Below are positions 1-8,092 of a DNA stretch of 17,803 bases, in pieces (within the stretch, counting starts at the first letter, position 1; each line of letters starts with the position of its first letter). The stretch lies in contig CAYNRQ010000019.1 of the NCBI GenBank assembly GCA_964399875.1, positions 1-17,803 of the forward strand. The letters run 5' to 3'. The notes beneath the pieces are model-generated. The model made no database searches. It saw only the letters and a list, made by a program, of their open reading frames with translations, and was not told the origin of the DNA. Position numbers and translations under genes: made by a program. This DNA comes from CAYNRQ01 sp964399875. Lineage in GTDB: Archaea; Aenigmatarchaeota; Aenigmatarchaeia; QMZP01.

Positions 1-343
1 GGAATCTCATGATTATATTTTGTTTTTATTAGTGAAAAAACTATCGCCCTGAAATTTTTGATGATGGCGAAGAGTATATTAAAAGAGCAGATAGAGGTTG
101 AAAGGCATATATCCATACATTTGTGGTGTGTGGCATTCTTTATCCGCCTCCGCAAGTATATTAGAATGTCGAGAGAGGCAAGAAAGCAATGCGAAACCCT
201 TAGAATAAATTAAAAAAGAAGATTATTCAAAAAGAAATGGAAAGGTAATTAAATTTTGAGTGATGAGATTTCAGAACACAAACCAGGGAATCATTTGCCT
301 TTTAATAGTGAATTCTTTATAAATTTCATTACCAATTATTGAT
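1..343. other. AT-rich region without an intact gene; possible decayed coding sequence
   Basis: No open reading frame here has a credible start and length. One plus-strand frame (codons from about position 36 to 240) reads as protein-like text, for example RPEIFDDGEEYIKRADRG at 45-98 and AYIHTFVVCGILYPPPQVY at 105-161, but stop codons interrupt it at 99-101 (TGA), 162-164 (TAG) and further on. This could be the eroded 3' part of an old gene or chance. I do not recognise a family. The last 30 bases hold the TATA-like box described separately. Confidence 0.3.
316..325 (+). promoter_or_regulatory. TATA-like box upstream of the first copy of the duplicated herA start
   Basis: The run TTTATAAATT lies about 25 nt before the ATG at 344, the normal archaeal TATA-to-start spacing for a leaderless or short-leader transcript. 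The ATG at 344 belongs to the first copy of the 34-bp repeat, not to the full-length gene at 447. A transcript from this promoter would therefore carry about 100 nt ahead of the real coding region. Confidence 0.45.
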
Positions 344-476
344 ATGAAAGAATACGGGACTGTTATCTCCACTAACCCTTTTCAAGGCAACTGGTTCAAA
401 AGCGTTAACGGAAAAGATAAACTTAACGAAAGTGGATGTGGGTGATATGAAAGAATACGGGACTGTTATCTCCACT
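340..476 (+). repeat. 34-bp direct repeat duplicating the herA start region (copies 340-373 and 443-476)
   Basis: Positions 340-373 and 443-476 are identical, starting TGATATGAAAGAATACGGG and ending ATCTCCACT, 103 bp apart. The second copy encodes the first ten codons of the HerA-like protein (MKEYGTVIST). The first copy encodes the same ten residues and then runs for 23 more codons to a TGA at 443-445, which falls inside the start of the second copy. Just after each copy a weaker match persists (CTTTTCAAGGC versus CTTTTGAAGGC). This looks like a partial tandem duplication that left a 33-codon upstream mini-ORF. Confidence 0.8.
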
Positions 477-1943
477 TTTGAAGGCCCTTCAACGAGAAGG
501 TTTTCATTTGTTATAAACAAGGGCAATATTGTAAGAAGAGGCCAGTTTGTTCAACTGGATGTTGAGGACGGAAAATTAATAGGAAGGGTTTCTGATGTTA
601 TGAAGAGTAACAAATATTTTATGAGACCTGAGTCTGTCAAGGAGTATCAAAACTCCGGCAAAAGACTTGATGATATCTTTCCTGTGGACGGGTGGGAATG
701 TCTGGTTGCTGATGTGATACCGCTTGGTGTTTTTAGTAATGACTCATTCAGAGAAAGCTCCTTTCCCGCTTCCCCGGGAACAAAGGTGTTTGAGCCTGAT
801 CTGGATATCCTTGGGAGGTTCTTTGGTTTGGATCCGATGGGTTTGAATATAGGAAAATTCTCATACCATGATCTGGATACGAGGCTTAATGTAACAAGGC
901 TTTTTCATAAACATCTTGCTATACTTGCCATGTCAGGAGCAGGCAAATCATATCTTGTTTCTGTTCTCTTTGAGGAGTTGCTGAAGAGGGGACAGGAAAA
1001 CGGGCTGGCTGTTATAGTTATTGACCCGCATGGAGAGTATATAAGCTTTGCTGATGATCCTGACTTCTCTGCAAAGACAAGGGTTTTTCCTTGTTCAGAT
1101 ATCAGAATCGGTCTATCAAATCTTTCTCATCATCAGATAAACGAGTTTTTGCATCTCAAATCCTATGCACAATTAAGGGTTCTAACAAAGGTTATTAGGA
1201 ACCTTAAGGTAAACAAGAATTACGGAATCAGTGATGTTATTAAAGCTATAGAAGAGGATGAGAAAATTAAACCAGGCCCCAAAGATGTTTTAACCTCTAT
1301 GCTGTATGATCTTGCTGAGACGGGCATCTTTGGTCTGGCTGATTATCCCCCAATAAATGAATTGGCAAGGCAGGGTGGTCTTAGTGTTGTGGACCTTTCA
1401 GCAACTACAGATATGAGGAAGAAACACATGATAACAGCATATATTGCAAGGAAGCTCTTTAATATGAGGAGAAGGGGATTAATACCACCATTTCTTCTGG
1501 TTCTGGAAGAGGCCCATCAGTTTGTTCCAGAGGGTGCAAAGAGAGAAGATGCTATTGCAAGAACTGTTCTGACAACCATTGCAAGGGAAGGGAGGAAATT
1601 CCATGCCTCTTTATGCTTAATATCCCAGAGACCTGTCAGGCTTTCCACAACCATACTATCCCAGTGCAATACCCATATTATTTTAAGGATAACAAATCCC
1701 TATGATCTGGACAGAGTCAAGGAGAGCTCTGAAGGGATAACGAGAGATGTTGCCAATAAGATATCATCCCTGCAGGTTGGTAAGGGTCTTATTGTTGGTG
1801 AAGCTGTTAATTTTCCTCTGTTTATAGACGTCAGGAAAAGAAGCTCCAAGGAATCCGAGAAAGGACTGCCTCTGGAAAGGGCTGCAAGGGAATACTATAA
1901 GAAAAAAAAGCAGCAGTCAGAGGATGCCAAGAACTTTATGTAG
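447..1943 (+). CDS. herA: HerA-family hexameric ATPase/helicase-like protein (HAS-barrel + DUF87)
   Basis: This is a FtsK/HerA-type ATPase of about 498 residues. The N-terminal 95 or so residues (MKEYGTVIST onward) match the HAS-barrel found ahead of the HerA motor. Walker A is AMSGAGKS (about 161-168), Walker B is FLLVLEEAHQF (about 349-359), and the conserved SQRP segment with ILSQCNTHIILRITNP follows. In archaea HerA works with the nuclease NurA and Mre11-Rad50 in DNA end resection, but none of these partners is in the window, so the role may be that of a stand-alone HerA paralogue. I chose the ATG at 447 over the in-frame GTG at 432 because the HAS-barrel begins there and GGTGAT sits just upstream. 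The 3' end overlaps the convergent gene by 8 nt. The 5' end is duplicated upstream. Confidence 0.82.
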   Translation: MKEYGTVISTFEGPSTRRFSFVINKGNIVRRGQFVQLDVEDGKLIGRVSDVMKSNKYFMRPESVKEYQNSGKRLDDIFPVDGWECLVADVIPLGVFSNDSFRESSFPASPGTKVFEPDLDILGRFFGLDPMGLNIGKFSYHDLDTRLNVTRLFHKHLAILAMSGAGKSYLVSVLFEELLKRGQENGLAVIVIDPHGEYISFADDPDFSAKTRVFPCSDIRIGLSNLSHHQINEFLHLKSYAQLRVLTKVIRNLKVNKNYGISDVIKAIEEDEKIKPGPKDVLTSMLYDLAETGIFGLADYPPINELARQGGLSVVDLSATTDMRKKHMITAYIARKLFNMRRRGLIPPFLLVLEEAHQFVPEGAKREDAIARTVLTTIAREGRKFHASLCLISQRPVRLSTTILSQCNTHIILRITNPYDLDRVKESSEGITRDVANKISSLQVGKGLIVGEAVNFPLFIDVRKRSSKESEKGLPLERAAREYYKKKKQQSEDAKNFM

Positions 1944-2847
1944 GCGGTCTTAACTCAATTGATTCTCTCAAGAGTTCGGGTTTCATTATACCTCTCTCTG
2001 TTATAAGGAATTCTATATAATCTGACGGCGTTATGTCAAAGGCCGGGTTGATTATTTTTGCTCTCCTTATTTTTGACGGATTTATTATCTCATGGATATC
2101 CCTTTGCTCTATTGGTTCTGGTATTCCCTGAATTGTTTTTGGATCAAATTTCATTGTTTCACCAGCTACTATAAATGGTTTTCCGAATGCCTTTGCCACA
2201 AGTGCCATAGGGAAAGTGCCTATCTTATTCACTATGGACCCATCAGCTAGTATGGCATCGCACCCTACAATGACTTTGTCTGCTTTTTTCATAACATGGC
2301 CAATGGCAGAATCAATACAATATATGACCTTTATTTTTGATTTAAGCAGTTCCTTGGCTGTGATAAGTCCCTGGTTTTTTGGCCTTGTTTCTGTAACAAT
2401 TACAGTAAATTTTTTTCCCTGCCTTTTGGCTTCCTTAAAAATAGCAACAACATCGTGTGAATGGCAATGGGTTAAGATTGTTTCATCGTTCTGGATTTGA
2501 TTTGCGCCGAATGTTGCAATCTTGGTTAAGATTGTTTCAGATTGCCTTATTAAATCATCGCACAGTCTTATTATGTATTTTTTTGTGATTTCAGGGTTTT
2601 CTGATTCATAATGCTCTGCTTTTATTAAAACAGTGTTTATGTTTCTATGCAGTTCTGGCTCTGTTGGTCTTGCTTTCATAAGTTTTTTTATTATATTCTT
2701 CAGTTCAGAAATTAATTTTCCCTTTGTTTTTGCACTGCTTTTTTTAGCTGTTATCTTTAGGCACTGGATGCCTGCTTTTGAAATCTCATGCGCACCCTGT
2801 ATCCTGAGTGATTTTATATCATTTATTATTTTTGTTACTCTTTCCAT
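1936..2847 (-). CDS. Ribose-1,5-bisphosphate isomerase / eIF2B-like family protein
   Basis: This 303-residue protein belongs to the eIF2B alpha/beta/delta - MTNA - R15P isomerase superfamily. The N-terminal half is helical. The C-terminal Rossmann-like half carries ILTHCHS (Cys128), ETRPKNQG (153-160), the DSAIGHVMKKADKVIVGCDAI segment with Asp197, and NKIGTFPMALVAK. The Cys in THCxS and the Asp in GxDAI correspond to the catalytic pair known for archaeal R15P isomerase, which converts ribose-1,5-bisphosphate to ribulose-1,5-bisphosphate in AMP salvage feeding form III Rubisco. Neither Rubisco nor AMP phosphorylase is present here, so a regulatory eIF2B-like role remains possible. It follows the ThiI-like gene with a 29-nt overlap, suggesting one transcript, and ends tail-to-tail with the HerA-like gene. 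Confidence 0.78.
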   Translation of the reverse strand: MERVTKIINDIKSLRIQGAHEISKAGIQCLKITAKKSSAKTKGKLISELKNIIKKLMKARPTEPELHRNINTVLIKAEHYESENPEITKKYIIRLCDDLIRQSETILTKIATFGANQIQNDETILTHCHSHDVVAIFKEAKRQGKKFTVIVTETRPKNQGLITAKELLKSKIKVIYCIDSAIGHVMKKADKVIVGCDAILADGSIVNKIGTFPMALVAKAFGKPFIVAGETMKFDPKTIQGIPEPIEQRDIHEIINPSKIRRAKIINPAFDITPSDYIEFLITERGIMKPELLRESIELRPPT

Positions 2848-3712
2848 GATTATTATTTGATTTATAGTTAAAAAAGTATCCTATAAGCGGCCTGAAGACA
2901 GGAACCCTTATTTTCTGTTTCACTGTTTTGAATTTTTTTATTTCCTTTATGGAATCTGCTGTGACAAGGCCCATGGCGTTTTCCTTTTCTATTATTCTAT
3001 TCAGTTCCTTGTATTTGTCTTTGCTCTTAAGAATGTAGTATCTGAAAGGGACTCCAATAAACCATTTCTTCAGCATGTTCTTGTTTTTTATGTTGCCGGA
3101 GAAAACAGGTATTATACAGCATCCCCTTTTCATTACAAACCAGCTTGCAAGGAAACCATCCTTGTTTTCTATAAGGCCTAACACCCTTTTCTGGGTTCCT
3201 AGAGGAAATCCTCCAGGCCCGGATATCTTTTGTGTGTAGATATAGGCCTTTTTGTCTCTGATCTCTATAAATATGGTTTTTTTGGGCTTGGAAAGATTAA
3301 CCCTTGCCCTGGTTTTTTTCTGGATGGCAGAACCTATCTTCTCATTAATATCGTTGGATGTAAAGCTGTGTTTGCCAATCCTTCTTGTTTTCACAGCAAA
3401 GGTATCTTTTTGTTTTAGTGTTTTCTTTGCAATATCAACAGACAGTCTGCTAATCTTTCCTATTTCAGCATCAGTTACCCGGCATGGGGAAAAAGAGACT
3501 ATACCGAATATCCTCTTCAGGATTTTTGATGTTTTCTGGATTTTTTCAGATGAAATAAATATCCTGCCCCATTCCTTTTCGATCTTAAACTCTATTTTGT
3601 TTTCCCTTAAACCGGATTTTATATTATTTATAAGTCTTTTTTCAAACCTCCTTCTTACATGGTCTGATTTCAGGGCTATTTCCCCGTACCGGACAAGTAT
3701 TGCGTTCTTCAT
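2819..3712 (-). CDS. ThiI-like THUMP-domain protein with a degenerate PP-loop
   Basis: The 297 residues align in order with ThiI, the enzyme that makes 4-thiouridine in tRNA. An N-terminal ferredoxin-like segment (VRYGEIALKS, 7-16) is followed by a THUMP RNA-binding domain (about 60-165), the linker GPGGFPLGTQKRVLGL (165-180), MKRGC (194-198), and near the end LVTADS and PVFRPLIG. In ThiI the linker is followed directly by the ATP-pyrophosphatase signature SGGIDS; here that place reads IENKDGFLAS (181-190), so the nucleotide-binding loop is gone. The AANH domain is also shorter and the C-terminus after RPLIG is unrelated. Adenylation activity is therefore doubtful, and a tRNA-binding or accessory role is more likely. 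It is divergent from the surface-protein gene across only 37 bp and probably co-transcribed with the isomerase-like gene. Confidence 0.75.
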   Translation of the reverse strand: MKNAILVRYGEIALKSDHVRRRFEKRLINNIKSGLRENKIEFKIEKEWGRIFISSEKIQKTSKILKRIFGIVSFSPCRVTDAEIGKISRLSVDIAKKTLKQKDTFAVKTRRIGKHSFTSNDINEKIGSAIQKKTRARVNLSKPKKTIFIEIRDKKAYIYTQKISGPGGFPLGTQKRVLGLIENKDGFLASWFVMKRGCCIIPVFSGNIKNKNMLKKWFIGVPFRYYILKSKDKYKELNRIIEKENAMGLVTADSIKEIKKFKTVKQKIRVPVFRPLIGYFFNYKSNNNHGKSNKNNK

Positions 3713-3749
3713 AATAATTATTTAATAGAGGAAATACAATAATTAAAAT

Positions 3750-6491
3750 ATGAAGGGAAAATGGGCCTTTGTCCTTCTTGTGTTTAGTTTGGTTATGGTA
3801 CCGGGGATTGTAAAGGCACAAGTGACTGGTACTATTTCGAGCTGTCAGGAGATAAAATTTCCGGGGGTTTATCAGTTTGATAGTAATATAACTTTCTCTT
3901 ATGAGACCTGTATCACAATATTATCTGATGATGTTGTTATCGACTGTGATGGTCATGAAATAAAAGGATCGCGTCAAAGAACGAGTAAGCTCGCCTTTTA
4001 TGTCGATGGTGCTCGTGTTGACAATGTGACCATAAGGAACTGTTATATAAAAGTAGGATGGAAAGGCACTGCCATTAAGGTCATTGGTTCTAGTGGTAAT
4101 AAGGGCGTTTATATCCATGATAACTTCTTTTATACAAACACGTATGGTGTTTATCTGGAGGTTTCCATGAATACTGTGATTGATAATAATGTTTTTCAAT
4201 ATGCATGGCCTGATGATTACGCTGATGCTGCGATTTATCTTTCAGCGTCTTCGAATAACAATATCACAAATAATTTTATTGAATATGGCTCGTTTGGTAT
4301 ATATCTTGATGATGGGAGCAATTACAATGTGCTTTTTAACAACACTGTCAGCTATTTTAATCGGGCTGGGATACGTGTTTTAAGTGCAAGCGGAAACGTA
4401 TTGACAGACAATATATTGAATTCTAATTATTATGGAATTTACATGAATGGAAGCTCAGACAATATAATAGTTGATTCTAATATTTCTGACAGCATTAATT
4501 ATGATGTTGCAATATATACTTCTGCAGAAAACAATATTTTCTTAAATGCAACCTATAATTCTGAAAATGTTGATTCAAGCAGTCAGCTTATAAGGCAGTG
4601 GTATCTGGATGTGCATGCCGAAGATACAAGCGGGGCAGATGTCAGGGGAGCCAATGTTAGCATAGAGAATGTGAGTGGTGATTTATTAGCTTACTTTCTG
4701 ACGAATGAAACTGGTTGGATACCAAGATACAATGCGACAGAATACATAAACAGCAACGGTAGAATGACATATTGGACAGACTATACAATAAGAGCGAATA
4801 AATCTGGTTATGAAAATGACTCAGAAGAAGTCAGGTTATTATCCAATGAGATTGTAAACCTTAACGGCATGGTCTCGGCACTGCCAAGAATAGATTCCTA
4901 TACCATTTCACCCAGAATCTGCACTAATTGCCCTAATGTAACCCTGGGTGTAAATGTTAGTGATAGCAAAGGTGTGGATAGTATATGGGTGTCCATAGAA
5001 TTACCTAATTCAACTATAGAAAATATTAGTTTGCAAAACAACACGCTAATGGACTATCCGGTATATATCAAAGGAATCCATAATATAACCTTTTATGTAA
5101 ATGATACAGACGGGAATGCGGCCTCAAACAAAAGCTTTTTTGTGGTCGCCATGCTGACGACATCTGTCAAGTTTAATGCTAGTGTTGTTGATTATAATTC
5201 GTCTGGTTTAAACAGCACACTAACTGTTTATTCAGCAGGCACAGCAGATAAAGTCTTGTCGGTTCAGAAAGATGGTGGTGATTTTGCAGGTTTGGGTGTT
5301 CAGGCCGGTGTTTATGACTTCCTGTTTTCGGTGTTTGGTGATACATTTAATGTTTTGCTAAAAGGTATCAATATATCCCAGAATATTGACAAGATGATTA
5401 CTTTTGACATGCTTGGCTCAACATATGCTGTAACCACCACATATTCAATAGCAAATGCTATAGTTACCATGCATTATTCAGAGTCCTCATTCCAGAACGA
5501 GAGCTTCCTTGGCGTTTATATATGCGAGAACTGGAATTTCACAGGCAGGTATTGCAGTGGCACATGGAACAAAACACCATCTACCCAAACTACACAAAAC
5601 ACGGCTGATGATTATTTCAATATAAATGTTTCCGGTTTTTCTGCCTTTGAGATAAGACAGGAGGCTTACTGTGGTGACGGTTCATGCGGAGCAGATGAAG
5701 GGCCTGATAACTGCTCTGCAGACTGTGAATGCCTCACAGGAGAAACAAGAAGATGCGATGATACACATTTTGGTAACTGTGCGATTGGGACGGAAAGCTG
5801 TATATCTGGTTCTTGGGTGGGCTGCCCTGGCCCTACAAATGAGGTATGCAATCAAGAGGATGATGATTGTGATGGAATAATTGATAATGTGAATGGCGGG
5901 GATTCTGTGGAAACAACCAAATGCCAGTGCTATGATGGTGGCATACCTTTTCCTTTTGAGGAGATTTGTGATGACATAGATGATAACTGTAATGGAGATA
6001 TAGATGAGGGTGTTACAAGACCCTGCGGTCCAAACACAACCTTGGGTATATGTACAAGGGGTGTATCTAACTGTATAGCTGGAGGTAATTGGAGTGTTTG
6101 TAATGGTGCTGTTTTCCCTGCTCCTGAGGATTGTGATAATGATCTGGATGATGATTGTGATGGCCTAAAGGATTATGGTGATCCTGATTGCCAGGCCAAT
6201 GAGATATGCGGATTCGGACCTGTTGATGAACCGTGTTTGTGCGGTGATGAAACATTCACAACAGGATATTGTTGCGGCGGTGTCTGGCAGGGTGATGAAT
6301 GCCCGGAGTTTCCATGGCTGCTGCTTATAATAATTGGTCTGGTGATAATTGGCGGTGTAGCGGTTTTTCTTGTTTATAGCAAGTTAAGGCATGGCATGAC
6401 ATGGGAAGATGTTGAAGAAAAATACAGCCAATCAGGCCCAGCCCAGCTTCTGAGAAGGATTATGTTAAAGTTAAGGCTAAGTTCTGAGTGA
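3750..6491 (+). CDS. Exported NosD-like beta-helix surface protein with MopE-like Cys-rich repeats and C-terminal anchor
   Basis: The protein has 913 residues. It starts with a signal peptide (about 1-23, likely cut in VKA-QVTG). Residues 30-270 carry short Asn/Gly-rich repeats of the right-handed parallel beta-helix (NosD/CASH) type, such as NNVFQYA and NNFIEYGSFGIYLDDGS. Then come beta-rich Ig/carboxypeptidase-regulatory-like segments (about 280-480), rich in NxS/T sites. Residues 640-835 are Cys- and Asp-rich, with three repeats of the form E-x-C-(N/D)-x-x-x-D-D-x-C-x-G (for example EVCNQEDDDCDG), resembling the MopE copper-binding motif. A membrane span near 855-877 and a basic cytoplasmic tail of about 35 residues follow. 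It is probably an outward-facing adhesin or metal-binding surface protein. The end is not a PGF-CTERM-like sorting signal, since the tail after the span is long. Confidence 0.8.
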   Translation: MKGKWAFVLLVFSLVMVPGIVKAQVTGTISSCQEIKFPGVYQFDSNITFSYETCITILSDDVVIDCDGHEIKGSRQRTSKLAFYVDGARVDNVTIRNCYIKVGWKGTAIKVIGSSGNKGVYIHDNFFYTNTYGVYLEVSMNTVIDNNVFQYAWPDDYADAAIYLSASSNNNITNNFIEYGSFGIYLDDGSNYNVLFNNTVSYFNRAGIRVLSASGNVLTDNILNSNYYGIYMNGSSDNIIVDSNISDSINYDVAIYTSAENNIFLNATYNSENVDSSSQLIRQWYLDVHAEDTSGADVRGANVSIENVSGDLLAYFLTNETGWIPRYNATEYINSNGRMTYWTDYTIRANKSGYENDSEEVRLLSNEIVNLNGMVSALPRIDSYTISPRICTNCPNVTLGVNVSDSKGVDSIWVSIELPNSTIENISLQNNTLMDYPVYIKGIHNITFYVNDTDGNAASNKSFFVVAMLTTSVKFNASVVDYNSSGLNSTLTVYSAGTADKVLSVQKDGGDFAGLGVQAGVYDFLFSVFGDTFNVLLKGINISQNIDKMITFDMLGSTYAVTTTYSIANAIVTMHYSESSFQNESFLGVYICENWNFTGRYCSGTWNKTPSTQTTQNTADDYFNINVSGFSAFEIRQEAYCGDGSCGADEGPDNCSADCECLTGETRRCDDTHFGNCAIGTESCISGSWVGCPGPTNEVCNQEDDDCDGIIDNVNGGDSVETTKCQCYDGGIPFPFEEICDDIDDNCNGDIDEGVTRPCGPNTTLGICTRGVSNCIAGGNWSVCNGAVFPAPEDCDNDLDDDCDGLKDYGDPDCQANEICGFGPVDEPCLCGDETFTTGYCCGGVWQGDECPEFPWLLLIIIGLVIIGGVAVFLVYSKLRHGMTWEDVEEKYSQSGPAQLLRRIMLKLRLSSE

Positions 6492-6493
6492 GT

Positions 6494-6503
6494 TTTATTT
6501 AAG
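6494..6503 (+). promoter_or_regulatory. TATA-like box of the DHH phosphoesterase - eS1 unit
   Basis: TTTATTTAAG lies about 27 nt before the ATG at 6527, starting just after the stop codon of the surface-protein gene. No Shine-Dalgarno sequence precedes the ATG, which fits a leaderless transcript. Confidence 0.45.
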
Positions 6504-6526
6504 TTTTAAAAACCAATTCTTTTCCT

Positions 6527-8092
6527 ATGGAAGATATAGAAAGTCTTGAAAAGATTGCTTTAAAGGCCAAGAAGATCAGTGATGTTATTGCTTCGTTCCC
6601 AGGGGAGATAAGAATTATTTCACACTATGACTGTGATGGCATATGCTCTGCTGCTATACTTGTAAAGGCCCTTCTGAGAGAGGGCAAGGCCTTTCATTTA
6701 AGCTTTATCAAACAACTGTATGAAGAAGACATAATTGAATTAAAAAAGGAAAACAGGAAACTAATTGTTTTTACTGATATGGGCTCAGGCCAGTTGGGAA
6801 TAATACAGAAACATTTACTTGGAAAAGGGAATAAGATAATAATATCCGACCACCACCAGGTTCAGGGCGAGGTTATATCAGACAATGTGCTTCATCTTAA
6901 TCCGGTGGATTTTGGAATAGAAGAGAACATATCAGGTTCTGGCATGGCCTACCTTATAGCGAGGGCCCTGTGCTATGAGAACATGGACCTTAGTGAACTG
7001 GGGGTTATAGGGGCTATTGGTGATTCCCAGATAGGGTCCATTGGTGCTGACTGGGGTTTATTTGGCCTTAATAAAGAGATACTAAAGGACGCTGAGAAAA
7101 CAGGAAAAATAAAGATAAAAAAGGGCCTTAGATTGTGGGGAAGGAATACAAGACCTGTCCATAAAGCGCTGGAATATTCGGTTGATCCCTATATTCCCGG
7201 TGTCTCTGGTTCAGAGTCAGCATCTGTTCATTTCCTTCAGGAAATAGGAATAAGACTGAAGGATGAAGCAGGTAAATGGAGAACGCTGAATGACTTATCA
7301 CATGAGGAAGTAAAGACGCTGGCCTCTGGTATAATAAAACAAAGGGTTGCGGGCAATGAAGACAACCCTGAGCATATATTTGGTGATGTCTATGAACTTC
7401 TTACCAAGCCTGAGTACAGCGATGCAAATGAGTTTGCAACACTACTGAATGCATGCGGAAAAACAGGCAATGGTTTTCTGGGTGTCGCACTTTGTTTAAA
7501 TGACCCCTTGTCCTTTTCAGAGGTTAAAGGGATTCTGGATAATTATAGAAAGGATATAGGCAAAGCATTGAATTGGATTTATAAAAATAAAGAAAGTATA
7601 AGAAAAACAGAGAATGCTAATTATATAACAGCCGGAAGGAACATACCCGAGCATGTTGCATCAAACGTTATCTCAATAATAAGCAAATCCGCTTTATTGC
7701 CGGACAAACCTACATTCGCTTTTGTTGATGCAGAGAATGGCACAACAAAGATAAGTGCGAGATTGAGCGACTCCCTTGTTAAACAGGGCCTTAATCTTAA
7801 GGATATAATGGCACAGTCTGCCAGTGAGGCTGACGGCGAGGGCGGTGGACATGCCGGGGCTGCCGGAGCCAAAATACCCAGGGGAAATGAGGAAATGTTT
7901 ATAAATACTATTGAAAAAATAATGAAGAATAGGAACGTTAAAAAAGAGGTGAAATCAAATGGGGCAACAAAAAGTGAAGGATCTGAAGGAAGAGCCAAAG
8001 GAGAAGCCAAAGCGAGCATTAAAACCATCAGAGAAAAAAGAGACAGTAAAAAAGTGGAAGGGAAAGGACTGGTACGCTATCTTGGCTCCTAA
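6527..8092 (+). CDS. DHH-DHHA1 family (RecJ-like) phosphoesterase
   Basis: This is a 521-residue DHH-superfamily protein. Motif I is SHYDCDGICSA (32-42), motif II is FTDMGSG (82-88), and the signature motif SDHHQ (107-111) is followed by GSGMAYL and GAIGDSQ. The DHHA1 substrate-binding motif GGGHAGAAG is at about 439-447. All metal-binding Asp/His positions expected for an active enzyme are present. Archaeal RecJ-like proteins act as single-strand exonucleases, some joined to GINS (GAN). Whether this one uses DNA, RNA or small nucleotides cannot be told from sequence. The last 44 residues (478-521) are charged low complexity and are read through the start of eS1 in another frame, so this tail is probably a by-product of the overlap rather than a domain. 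Confidence 0.85.
   Translation: MEDIESLEKIALKAKKISDVIASFPGEIRIISHYDCDGICSAAILVKALLREGKAFHLSFIKQLYEEDIIELKKENRKLIVFTDMGSGQLGIIQKHLLGKGNKIIISDHHQVQGEVISDNVLHLNPVDFGIEENISGSGMAYLIARALCYENMDLSELGVIGAIGDSQIGSIGADWGLFGLNKEILKDAEKTGKIKIKKGLRLWGRNTRPVHKALEYSVDPYIPGVSGSESASVHFLQEIGIRLKDEAGKWRTLNDLSHEEVKTLASGIIKQRVAGNEDNPEHIFGDVYELLTKPEYSDANEFATLLNACGKTGNGFLGVALCLNDPLSFSEVKGILDNYRKDIGKALNWIYKNKESIRKTENANYITAGRNIPEHVASNVISIISKSALLPDKPTFAFVDAENGTTKISARLSDSLVKQGLNLKDIMAQSASEADGEGGGHAGAAGAKIPRGNEEMFINTIEKIMKNRNVKKEVKSNGATKSEGSEGRAKGEAKASIKTIREKRDSKKVEGKGLVRYLGS
7944..7950 (+). promoter_or_regulatory. Shine-Dalgarno site for eS1
   Basis: GAGGTGA is a full match to the archaeal anti-Shine-Dalgarno sequence and sits 8 nt before the ATG at 7959. 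It decides the eS1 start although that start lies deep inside the upstream DHH gene. Confidence 0.75.

Noticed and set aside
99..101. TGA at 99 as a recoded Trp or Sec codon
   Set aside because: TAG stops follow in the same frame, no selenocysteine insertion structure was seen, and conserved genes in the window do not use TGA as sense.
254..300. Box C-like GTGATGA (about 259-265) suggesting a C/D box sRNA
   Set aside because: No box D (CTGA), C' or D' elements or closing stem at a proper distance.
3252..3725. 157-codon plus-strand ORF opposite the ThiI-like gene
   Set aside because: Antisense to a gene with clear THUMP/ThiI homology; hydrophobic run typical of antisense to Lys-rich coding.
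6300..6491. C-terminus of the surface protein as an archaeosortase sorting signal
   Set aside because: No PGF or similar motif before the membrane span, and the tail after it is about 35 residues, far longer than known signals.
7621..8028. 135-codon minus-strand ORF opposite the DHH and eS1 genes
   Set aside because: Antisense shadow of two well-supported coding regions, hydrophobic low-complexity translation and no promoter.
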